From positions 1 through 43,857 of the forward strand of contig CACXYM010000014.1 of the NCBI GenBank assembly GCA_902771935.1: DNA of 43,857 nt. Reading direction: 5' to 3'. This stretch comes from an uncultured Bacteroidales bacterium (lineage in GTDB: Bacteria > Bacteroidota > Bacteroidia > Bacteroidales > Paludibacteraceae). The notes under the pieces are model-generated. The model was not told the origin of the DNA, ran no database searches, and saw nothing but the letters and a program-made list of their open reading frames with translations. The position numbers were made by a program, and so were the translations under genes. Shown in pieces: positions 30,701 through 37,261 of the stretch. The stretch's first letter is position 1; each line of letters starts with the position of its first letter.

Positions 30701-33700
30701 ATTCTTGCTACGCGTTATGTAGTGAATCTCGCTGATGCTTCATGGGACTTCGATAGAAAGAATAACTACGTATCTCCTAATACTGGTAACTTGTTGCCGC
30801 TTGGCTGGATCGTAGGCAGCAAGTATGCTACGAGCACTTCTTATATTCCGAAGTTGCAGTTCAATACGGTTAATACGACAACGTTGGCTGTTACTACGGC
30901 ATTTGGTCGTCAGAAAGTAGCTCGCAACGGTGCGTTGTATATCCAGTCGTTAGTATCCTCGACTAATAATAGCGATGGTGCGTATGCTATTATGCCGCTG
31001 ATTAACGGTAACCTCGAAGACAAGGAACTGCATTTCTGGGCACGTTTGTGCGGTATGACTATTTCCAGCGGAAATGCAACTTCTGTTACTAGTGCTACAT
31101 ACGCAACAGCGGCTTATCCGCGTGCTATCAAGGTCGGTTATGTAACCGCCCCGGATGATATCGAGTCCTTCGTTGAATTGGCAGATATCCAATTGCCGGC
31201 TTTGAGTAGCAGCTCAGCTAAAGCATCCGAAGATGCGTCCGGTAATGAGTTCTGGAATGAAATCTCTGTTCCGTTGAAGGGTATCGGTGAAGGTAAGTAT
31301 ATTGCATTCCTCTCTGAGTACGGCAACAGCAATGCTATCTATATCGACCAGATCAGTTTCCGTGATGCTGGTAGTGTATGCCACACTCCGAACCGTCTGA
31401 CGCAAGATTCGCTCGGTGCGCATGCTGCTAAATTCTCATGGCAACTCGGTGAAGGTCAATGGGCCATCCTGCTTTCAACGACCAAGAATACGGCGCAAGT
31501 CATCCGTGATACCGTTAACTCTCGTGTATACAGCAATGATACGCTCCTTGCGAATACTTCCTATATCTTCAAGGTTAAGAAAGTATGTAGCGAAACAGAA
31601 GAGAGTGCTGAAGTATCGATTGAGTTCACTACCGATTGTGATCCGTACGACAAGGAGCACGCAACATGGAGCTTCTCGGATAAATTGGTAGACCAGAAAG
31701 CTGGTACCTCGACGGTTAAGATTCCTGAATGCTGGACATCAGCTCTTAATGTAGGAACCTCTTATTCGTACTTCCCGCAAGCAGCTCCGAACACGTTATC
31801 TGTTATCTTGGCAAAGGAAGCTACGAAAGCAACCAGCGATCGTGCTTTGCAGTTCTATACCACAACATCGAACTACAATGCATATGCAGTATTGCCGCCG
31901 CTGGATGTTAATCGTGATAGTACGATCCTCCATTTCTTCGGTCGTGCAGCAAGATTTAATAAGACGTTCAATAGCTCCAACAAGACCTTCTTGAATGCCA
32001 TTAACAATGGTTATCTGCGTAAGTTGGTTGTTGGTACAATGAGCGATCCGAACAATTTAGCGACCTTCGTTGCCGTTGATACCATTTCATATGACCACGT
32101 ATGGTCCGTATTGAGAGAGAGCAACCTGACGCAGGATTCGCTCGACGCCAACAACTATTATTGGCAAGAGTACATCTTGGATCTCAAGAACTACAAGGGT
32201 GGTGAGTATATTGCCTTCTTGGCTCCGAAGCCTGAAGCTACAAGTTACTTCTACATCGATGAACTCTCTATCATGGATGCTGAGACATGTACCGAGATTA
32301 GTTCAGTTACTCTCAGTGATGTCACCAAGACGTCGGCTACTATCAACTGGACCATTCCGCAAGGCGTAGAGAACTTCTACCTCGAGGTAAGTACGGATAA
32401 GGAATTCAAGGATACGACCAAGTTTATTGTTCGTGATACGATTCAAACACTGACCTATACTTTGAATAATCTGAAGCCGGCTACTGAGTACTTCGCTCGC
32501 ATTAAGCATATCTGCTCTGAGCAAAAGCAATCTGAGTTCGCTGAGAAGTCGTTCACTACACTCTATGCAATTCGCTTCACCGAGCAATTCACAGAGCAAC
32601 GTTCGATTCCGGCTAACTGGTCGTTGTATAACTACAAGGATATGCAACCTACCAACACCAATAGCTGGGAGCGCAAATCCAGTCCTGATGATGATAATAT
32701 GTACGGCCCGTACATGTCATCGTATATCATGGGTAGTTGGAAGCGCTGGTTGGCAACTCCGCAGATTGATCTCTCGGATATCGCTGCTGCTGACAGTATC
32801 GCCCTGTCCTTCGACTTGGCGACCACCAACAAGAACCTCGCTCAAGAAGATAGCGTGTTCTTCCTCGTTCTTATCTCTACCGACGGCGGTTTGACCTATC
32901 CGGAAGAGAATAGAACCGTTTGGGGTACCACCGCGGACTGCGATTATCCGTTCAGCGCTATCTCGAATAAGAAGAAAGGTACACGCTGGTTCATTGATCT
33001 GAGCAAGTATAACGGTCAAGTAATCCGCATTATGTTCGGTACAGATGTAACGCAACTAAAAGGTTCGACCGGTTATATCTACCTTGATAACGTTCAACTC
33101 AACTATTACACCAAGTCTGCAAATGAGGCATCAGTATGTCAATGGACTGATTATGCAGACAATGACTTTACTATTGATGCAGATAACCTTAATGTGGGTA
33201 AGACTACGGTGTATGAGAAGTTCACGCAGAATGTCAAAGAAAACGAGAAAGATAAACTGGCTCGTTTGACTCTGACTGTCACTCCGATGGTTGAAGAGTT
33301 TATCAATGCTACTATCTGCGAAGGAACTTCTTATATGGAAAGTAACTTCGAGATTGAAAAACCGAAATCCGGAACTTACCGTCAGAAACTGCAAGGTACT
33401 AATACTTGTGACTCAATTGTTACGTTGAATCTTACTGTACTCAACAAACAGTTTGAGAACGTAGAGAAGACAATCTGCCAGGGTACGTATTTCGAATTCA
33501 ATGGTGAGAAGTATTATACGAATACCATTGTTTCCGATACCTTGACCGGTTCGAACGGTTGTGATAGTATCGTAACGCTCTACCTGACGGTTAATCCGAT
33601 CTTGGTAGGCGAGATGGAAGAGGTATTCCTCTGCCCGGGTGTAACTTACAACTTCTCCGAGAAATATCCGGAGTTGTCTGCAGATGGCATCTATAAAGAT

Positions 33701-34219
33701 ACTATCCAGAATGCGTTAGGTTGCGATAGCGTGATCAGCGTAGAGATTAAGAATGTACCGAATGAGAGTAGGTTCATCCGCGCCGCTATCTGCCAAGGCG
33801 AAGTATACAATGATGGTGTCTTTGCCGGACTCAGCCGCGCTGGAGATTACCCATCAGCTCAGAAGACGATTTATGGCTGTGACTCAATCGTTACGCTACA
33901 CTTGTTGGTAGCACAACCGACGGAACAACAGACATTCGCAATTTCTGACGGAATCGCTACTGAAGACCTGCCGTACGTGCTCAATGATATTGAACTCATT
34001 CCGGTAGGTACTGTAGATGGTATTTACGTACGTACAATCGACCTCGGTTGTGGTGAGGTTACGCTTACTATCTCAGTAGGAGACGCGCAAGGTATTAATA
34101 ACGTCAATGCATCTGGTACTATTGCTCGCAAACTCTTAGTCAACGGTAATCTGTACATCATTTGCAATGATGAATGGTACAATGCCGAAGGTAAGAAAGT
34201 AAGCGATCCACGCAAATAG
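24779..34219 (+). CDS. Giant adhesin-like protein, tandem MAM-like and Fn3-like repeats
   Basis: The product is ~3146 residues from the ATG at 24779; an ATG at 24767 would add MFNV ahead of the signal peptide (MRKTLFSALLMIFISVAAFA). I count about ten MAM-like/choice-of-anchor J units, eight with a recurring strand of the type VG(V/I)M(S/T)(D/N)PxDxxTF (for example VGVMSDPNDIKTF, VGIITNPEDLSTF), each closing with a (F/Y)YIDxxxxE-like strand. Nine Fn3-like units lie between them (for example TSATINWTIP, SLGAHAAKFSWQLG). Near the C-terminus four repeats carry (I/L)CxG...CDS(I/V). The last residues (INNVNAS, LLVNGNLYIICN, WYNAEGKKV) form the short tail shared with neighbours. No enzyme motif is seen; a long adhesive or glycan-binding surface fibre is inferred. 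No clear promoter lies in the 77-nt gap upstream. Confidence 0.85.
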   Translation: MRKTLFSALLMIFISVAAFAAKEDLYVLHADFEESTSLPEGWTMESVFGDQSWVIEQGEDLIYPAGSAQGKGRIALRNTTTQTQRFVTRLITPAMDLSELTAQPMLIFSHAQPQRAGDVDVLRVYYRTALDGRWVQIAQYDKKVTNWQADTLYLDGYNTKTYQIAFEGEDRFGRGIVLDEIIVRPDIVCEDARDIRVNSLSGKDAVIEWGGSLDTDSFEVVVSKVQLNSEEDIATVNPKDIIVHTFVSDFQISLNKLEINTKYYIYIKAYCPSLEGQWVGGLIKTLNKVQLPFVEHFDAPYNKDNPSQAPNWTYGTSMREDDGVTMRALPYLTNYRTESLWKNYSPNATPALEFAAAINAKALPAGEYAYAASPEIDIDRIQDAYVDFWGTSYLYDRESTEHYASGIIVGVMDNPADYSTFVPVDTCYAINKYKFDFFRVKFDKYTGNGKYIALVADFDEQLLFFVDEVTIGSLKEVARPVDIKVKDFTPTTIVVEPTLINATSWNLIVSDVKTENVDKLKPANILAKYENIPISIKDTLVALTNMEGKWIRVYVQAINGEKKSEWSYAQKYMMPNSLASTALPKTWDFETKPTYSYEEIWDYTSQNPSTSGYLVDGIISHVFHYADGYRNGSTETTAHGGSYSYHLNKRNSFSPYAVFPQLDSVQNKMFTFFYKDGMGSGYSQPYYQVGVMTDPQDTATFELIKEYNDAQDGTWRKGEVIFLNYKGDARYIAIRLVDGPNTIKGKTAYGNIDDVTISAFDGCIKPLNVEAVAEDSAITIKWDANGMTKWAVAVSENWENQELYIRDTVNTNQITIKNLKPHTVYTYQITTLVDAKKAPSDIFTVKTQCTAYELIPYKEGFEDAPTNTSLPEVPNCWTIPQIKYSSSSSSGGSSTYYYPHAYNSSSSAHSGNIYLQLGYSSIKDSMYAALPRLEKDLRLLQMSFFIRGISSYVNDTLYVGVMSDPNDIKTFDTVYTFTVTGMDYKEHIVNLSSYAGQGNYLAFYKPYTNHYYMIDDVEVKELPECEKVFDIKVKGIHDRGAIFSWYKKDATKWQFVVATKKDLSAEQLAAPDASIVMDSLIEVNPFALDDDVIEANKQYYAYIRAVCDGANYGDWSAPAAFKTVCTARGIDDFGGSGKVEDFSQSSTADCWKFGDRVGSGIHNILNGHIQLINSSASTDGAYAIARKLSIDSLQYLQVTFDAWNSTASYPLNEVTVGIITNPEDLSTFVPLDVIKFKMAADADDHEAYTVRFNEYMGDYNDEYGQFVMFISESGENSNKIELDNIYFDSISAYLEPLDIWSDSIGADAIKIHWENTKADSYEYIFSDKLSTLDAATPVALAADSALLTGLGMLKTYYVKVRAKYGENYSKWSNWRKFTTECPASRPIPWAENFDSYTSASSKNAPECWGAFGSDGTVGADCITPTVYSSAKKDGKNGLYIGGSKTVASYTILPRFDADLSKAILAFEYKLHTYSSYEDSLWIGVAKNVENLDSLLNSITWIDQMVEKRTTSAANVWTKYQKKLEGAGDAQYIVLKAKSTYITYSTSTKYGFYIDNMSVEPEASCNKPEAPVAVLRDLNGLGFSWTDTIASNWDAVALPKGDAPDENTTPAVTVDTTYAFISGLQPKTEYDLYVRANCGAGDVSYWVGPVTMKTLSAAAYPFFTDFEAEPTEMTPGNSTSYKIHEGWVSGLGKGTSASYYPYVKQDPTAATAVYANSYYHDETHSRALYFQANGTNDSAFIVLPALYDNVANAEVNLDTVQVRFQARKMSSGIGTKDKQIPNILPNGAIVTGDPSSRHQKVTNARVIQIGIMSNPMDLKSFQLLDAFELAPVLSAADTIYTDEDPRGNSWWEEISVPLAGAKGKYIALMYSASASNDFYIDNFYVEKAVGLYAPNAVKGVASSKNSITITWTNRFNAPKVDVGYVAAGGALSELTIVTTDKDTLEITGLDSNKQYDFYVRANDGAGKTSNWSAGTILATRYVVNLADASWDFDRKNNYVSPNTGNLLPLGWIVGSKYATSTSYIPKLQFNTVNTTTLAVTTAFGRQKVARNGALYIQSLVSSTNNSDGAYAIMPLINGNLEDKELHFWARLCGMTISSGNATSVTSATYATAAYPRAIKVGYVTAPDDIESFVELADIQLPALSSSSAKASEDASGNEFWNEISVPLKGIGEGKYIAFLSEYGNSNAIYIDQISFRDAGSVCHTPNRLTQDSLGAHAAKFSWQLGEGQWAILLSTTKNTAQVIRDTVNSRVYSNDTLLANTSYIFKVKKVCSETEESAEVSIEFTTDCDPYDKEHATWSFSDKLVDQKAGTSTVKIPECWTSALNVGTSYSYFPQAAPNTLSVILAKEATKATSDRALQFYTTTSNYNAYAVLPPLDVNRDSTILHFFGRAARFNKTFNSSNKTFLNAINNGYLRKLVVGTMSDPNNLATFVAVDTISYDHVWSVLRESNLTQDSLDANNYYWQEYILDLKNYKGGEYIAFLAPKPEATSYFYIDELSIMDAETCTEISSVTLSDVTKTSATINWTIPQGVENFYLEVSTDKEFKDTTKFIVRDTIQTLTYTLNNLKPATEYFARIKHICSEQKQSEFAEKSFTTLYAIRFTEQFTEQRSIPANWSLYNYKDMQPTNTNSWERKSSPDDDNMYGPYMSSYIMGSWKRWLATPQIDLSDIAAADSIALSFDLATTNKNLAQEDSVFFLVLISTDGGLTYPEENRTVWGTTADCDYPFSAISNKKKGTRWFIDLSKYNGQVIRIMFGTDVTQLKGSTGYIYLDNVQLNYYTKSANEASVCQWTDYADNDFTIDADNLNVGKTTVYEKFTQNVKENEKDKLARLTLTVTPMVEEFINATICEGTSYMESNFEIEKPKSGTYRQKLQGTNTCDSIVTLNLTVLNKQFENVEKTICQGTYFEFNGEKYYTNTIVSDTLTGSNGCDSIVTLYLTVNPILVGEMEEVFLCPGVTYNFSEKYPELSADGIYKDTIQNALGCDSVISVEIKNVPNESRFIRAAICQGEVYNDGVFAGLSRAGDYPSAQKTIYGCDSIVTLHLLVAQPTEQQTFAISDGIATEDLPYVLNDIELIPVGTVDGIYVRTIDLGCGEVTLTISVGDAQGINNVNASGTIARKLLVNGNLYIICNDEWYNAEGKKVSDPRK

Positions 34220-34237
34220 CCTAGATCGTACATAAGG

Positions 34238-34267
34238 AAAAGAATCGCTCTTCGGGGCGATTCTTTT
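34238..34267 (+). terminator. Intrinsic terminator after the giant adhesin gene
   Basis: AAAAGAATCGC (34238-34248) pairs with GCGATTCTTTT (34257-34267) over an 8-nt loop containing TTCGGG, followed by a run of T. Confidence 0.93.
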
Positions 34268-34378
34268 TTTCTACCCCTTTCCTTCCTTTCGCCTATAACC
34301 CTTCGCCATTTGCCCTTACCTCCCTTTCCCCAAAAAACATGTTCTATAACATAAAAAACGAAAAAAAACAACTTTTTA

Positions 34379-34410
34379 TTTGCACGGTCAAAAATAATGT
34401 TGTACCTTTG
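34379..34410 (+). promoter_or_regulatory. Promoter for the 34488 gene
   Basis: TTTG (34379-34382), a 20-bp spacer, and TACCTTTG (34403-34410). The context CTTTTTATTTGCA ... ATGTTGTACCTTTGC closely matches the promoter at 6951-6982. Transcription should start near 34417, leaving a ~70-nt leader. Confidence 0.87.
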
Positions 34411-34487
34411 CAGCGGATTTGAAAATCAATGTTCCGTAAGGACTATAATAAACCAATTTTTACTAACTGCTTAAAATTTTATTTATC

Positions 34488-35342
34488 ATGAAAAAATTAT
34501 TCGTATTTGCTGTCGTGGCTTTAATGTCCGCATCCATGTTTGCTGCAGATGAAATCAATTGCGCGGAGGCAAAAGCTAAAATCGACGCTTCTGACACAAA
34601 AGAGTACACCGTTGTTGGTTATGTTACTGCTATTCAGGAGCCTCTTTCGCCGGTTTATAAATCCCTTTCTATTTGGATGGCTGATGAACCCACTGGTGGT
34701 AAAGTGTTCGAAGTGTATGGATTGAGCTATGACAAACTTAAGATTAGTGTTGATGACATACCGGTTATCGGTGACAAAATCGCTGTTACTGCTACGCTTA
34801 AGAAATACTACGAAACTTATGAAACCGACAAAATTTCTGCCTTCGCTCAAAAGCAAAAATGCGATTGCATTCGCTACACCGAGGCTAACATGACTCCGGT
34901 TAAGTTCAATTCTGTTGCAGAAGCTTATCAATGGGGTTTGGATAACCTTAAAGGCGGCGAATTCTCCATGCAATCATATGAAGTTTCCGGCTATATCGTT
35001 GGTTTCGCAAAGAATGGTGCTTGGAAAGATGGAAAAGCTTCATTCTATTTGAATGATGAAACAGGTGTTAAGAGCAATTTTGAAGCCTATAAAACCGTCA
35101 TCGCCGATCAAGTTGTTGCAGGTGACTATGTAACCGTTTCAGGTTGGCTCCAGAGATACGATGGCGCAGACTTCACTACCATTGAGTTCGTAGGTGGTAA
35201 AGGCGCAAAAACTGAAGAACCGCAAGCTATCAACAACGTCAATGCTGAAGGCGTGAAGGCTATGAAAGTCATCGAAGACGGACAACTCTTCATCATCCGC
35301 AACGGCGTTAAGTACAACGCAGCTGGTGCTATCGTTAAGTAA
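34488..35342 (+). CDS. Small secreted protein with two OB-fold-like domains and short C-terminal tail
   Basis: The 284-residue product has a signal peptide at 1-19 (MKKLFVFAVVALMSASMFA). Two similar domains follow, about 24-125 and 135-245, each with a VxGYV strand, an acidic (W/Y)xxD(E) strand, and a GDxVxVxxxLxxY strand (IGDKIAVTATLKKYYETY; AGDYVTVSGWLQRYDGAD). This pattern resembles DUF6359/OB-fold domains of Bacteroidota surface proteins and the 497-612 domain of the 7035 product. The end (INNVNAEGVKAMKVIEDGQL, then FIIRNGVKYNAAGAIVK) is the short tail. Ligand unknown. The following gene starts 121 nt downstream after a hairpin. Confidence 0.82.
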   Translation: MKKLFVFAVVALMSASMFAADEINCAEAKAKIDASDTKEYTVVGYVTAIQEPLSPVYKSLSIWMADEPTGGKVFEVYGLSYDKLKISVDDIPVIGDKIAVTATLKKYYETYETDKISAFAQKQKCDCIRYTEANMTPVKFNSVAEAYQWGLDNLKGGEFSMQSYEVSGYIVGFAKNGAWKDGKASFYLNDETGVKSNFEAYKTVIADQVVAGDYVTVSGWLQRYDGADFTTIEFVGGKGAKTEEPQAINNVNAEGVKAMKVIEDGQLFIIRNGVKYNAAGAIVK

Positions 35343-35384
35343 TCGTCAGCCTAATGACTAACGGATATCTAACGAATATCTAAC

Positions 35385-35414
35385 ACACATCGGGACTCTC
35401 GAGTCTCGGTGTGT
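35385..35414 (+). terminator. Long hairpin between the two small secreted-protein genes
   Basis: A stem of about 14 bp (35385-35398 with 35401-35414, containing GACTC / GAGTC and two G-T pairs) sits 42 nt after the stop. No T-tract follows (an A-rich run does), so it may be a pause or processing signal instead. Confidence 0.55.
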
Positions 35415-35463
35415 TGTTGAAAAAAAAGACAATAATTACCAATATTAAAAAACTTATCTTATC

Positions 35464-37179
35464 ATGAGAAAATTATTTTCTATTCTTGCTGCAACTCTGT
35501 TCGCAACAACAATGTTCGCCGCAGTACAGGAATTTTCTGTCACAATTACTTCAGCTGCTTTTGTAAGTGGCGGTTATAATCCTAACAACAATGAAAAAAC
35601 ATCCACTGCTGTTGCAACAGCTGATCCTTCAGTGACAATGGATGTAAAATGGATATCAAACAACATATGTTTGGGTACAGGCGATAATGCTGGTAAAATC
35701 CAAGGGAAAGCGGGTTCTGGTACTATTTATAATACCGCATCTTGGGGAAAAGTAAAAAGTATTACCATTAGCGATGCCAGTGGTTCTGGTTATACGTATG
35801 ATATCGGCTCAGATGGAATCTTTAAAATTTCGGCAGGTTCTGGTAAAGCGGCTTATTGCTCCTCTATCGTTATTACATTCGAAGCTGACCCTGCTGCTGC
35901 TTCTCTCCATGCTGACAACATTGAGTTAGGTGACATGCTTGTTGAACCGAACGAGGCTTTCGAGAAAGTTGTTACTATCAACGTAGAAGCTTCTAACCTC
36001 TCTGCTCCTATCGCTTTCTCAACAGAGAGCCCAATGCTTACTTTCGTTACTACAGGTACTCTCCCTGCTACAGGTGGCGAACTCCAAGTGAAAATTAAGG
36101 CTAATCATGGTGACGTTTTGAACGAAACCGTTCTCCTCTCTTCTGGTGAGTTATCAGCAACTGTAACTATCTCAGGTGAGGTATGGGAGAAATACTATAC
36201 CCCGGGTACTGTAGATGTAGAATTCGAAGCTGGTGTGAAAGCACAAGGTGGTGACACAACCTTCGTAAATGGTCAAAAAGCTGTTAAAGTTGGTACAAGT
36301 AATGATCCTGGTACTGCTATCATTACGATCCCTGCAGGTGCAACGAAGCTCTACTTCTTGGCAGCTGCTTGGAGTGGAAAAGCTTGCACTATCACTCTTT
36401 CTGCTTCTGGTATTGACTTCAGCCCGACAACTGCTGACCTCAAAGCTGACGCTGGTATCGCTAATAATTCTCCGTTCTTCACAAAAAGCGGTAACCTGGA
36501 GCAATATCTCGTAGAGCTTGAGCTGAATAATGTAGGTGCAGAGACAGAGATGACCGTTACGGCAACCGGTACCAACAAACGTTTCGTCATCTGGGATGTA
36601 ACTTGCGATAAGGGCGATACTCCTCAACCAGAATCAGAGGCTCTCACTTTCGACTATGGTTATGTAGATAGTGAATACTATGAGGATGATGGCTCTCTTG
36701 ATCTCTTCCTCTTCAAAGACTTCGAAATTAGTGAAACAGGCGCTTTGGTAGGTGATGGAGATATGATTGACTTCGTATTCTATCCTGAAAGTACGACTGC
36801 AACTTCTGGTACCTATACTATCGCGGATGAAACGCTGGATGGCGAGTATTCCAACCTGATGAGAGTCGCTGGTACAGATACAGCAAGAATTTACTTCTCG
36901 TCTGCTTCTTTACAACTCACAGTGACAAATATTGATATCGAGGAGGAAACAGCTACGGTTGAAGTGGTTGCTCTGCTCACCGCTGATGGCACGGGTAAGG
37001 CTTATACCATTAACCAAACACTCGAAATCGGTTACTACCTTCCGGTACAACCTACCGCTATCCAAAGCGCTACCGCTATCAAAGCGGAAGATGTAGTTAT
37101 CAAAGCTATTAAGAATGGTTGCCTCATTCTTGAAGTTAAAGATACTCACTACAACGTAAACGGTGCACGAGTTAAATAA
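35464..37179 (+). CDS. Secreted beta-rich protein with short C-terminal tail
   Basis: The 571-residue product has a signal peptide at 1-19 (MRKLFSILAATLFATTMFA). About residues 24-140 form a beta unit ending in SSIVITFEAD, like the units of the 7035 product that end in KLVVYY. Residues ~145-240 look like a BACON/choice-of-anchor D Ig-type domain (TINVEASNLSAPIAFST). Two more beta regions follow (about 245-385 and 395-530; RFVIWDVTC, SGTYTIADETLDGEYSNL). The end (KAIKNGCLILEVKDTHYNVN, then GARVK) is a variant of the short tail. I see no own promoter; it may be transcribed with the 34488 gene. Function unknown. Confidence 0.8.
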   Translation: MRKLFSILAATLFATTMFAAVQEFSVTITSAAFVSGGYNPNNNEKTSTAVATADPSVTMDVKWISNNICLGTGDNAGKIQGKAGSGTIYNTASWGKVKSITISDASGSGYTYDIGSDGIFKISAGSGKAAYCSSIVITFEADPAAASLHADNIELGDMLVEPNEAFEKVVTINVEASNLSAPIAFSTESPMLTFVTTGTLPATGGELQVKIKANHGDVLNETVLLSSGELSATVTISGEVWEKYYTPGTVDVEFEAGVKAQGGDTTFVNGQKAVKVGTSNDPGTAIITIPAGATKLYFLAAAWSGKACTITLSASGIDFSPTTADLKADAGIANNSPFFTKSGNLEQYLVELELNNVGAETEMTVTATGTNKRFVIWDVTCDKGDTPQPESEALTFDYGYVDSEYYEDDGSLDLFLFKDFEISETGALVGDGDMIDFVFYPESTTATSGTYTIADETLDGEYSNLMRVAGTDTARIYFSSASLQLTVTNIDIEEETATVEVVALLTADGTGKAYTINQTLEIGYYLPVQPTAIQSATAIKAEDVVIKAIKNGCLILEVKDTHYNVNGARVK

Positions 37180-37203
37180 CAAGCATTTTTGATAAAAAAT
37201 GTG

Positions 37204-37239
37204 AAAAAATGACACTTGCATTTGCAGGTGTCATTTTTT
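37204..37239 (+). terminator. Terminator of the 35464 gene with the next -33 box in its loop
   Basis: AAAAAATGACAC (37204-37215) pairs perfectly with GTGTCATTTTTT (37228-37239), a 12-bp stem. The 12-nt loop contains TTTG (37221-37224), used as the -33 box of the hflX promoter. Confidence 0.92.
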
Positions 37240-37252
37240 TTGTGTAATTTTG
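37221..37252 (+). promoter_or_regulatory. hflX promoter embedded in the upstream terminator
   Basis: TTTG (37221-37224) and TAATTTTG (37245-37252), spacing 20 bp. The expected start of transcription, about 6-8 nt after the -7 box, is 37258-37260, directly next to the ATG at 37262. Confidence 0.8.
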
Positions 37253-37261
37253 CAGCCGAAT

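Noticed and set aside
35385-35414. Hairpin as a riboswitch for the 35464 gene
   Set aside because: It is a simple long stem with a two-base loop, no multi-helix core and no recognised consensus; a terminator or processing stem is simpler.
7035-37179. Region as a prophage, conjugative element or polysaccharide-utilisation locus
   Set aside because: No integrase, transposase, phage structural, conjugation, SusC/SusD or glycoside hydrolase gene is recognisable; all large genes are surface or barrel proteins.
37250-37261. TTG start for hflX at 37250
   Set aside because: It overlaps the -7 box TAATTTTG and would precede the predicted transcription start.
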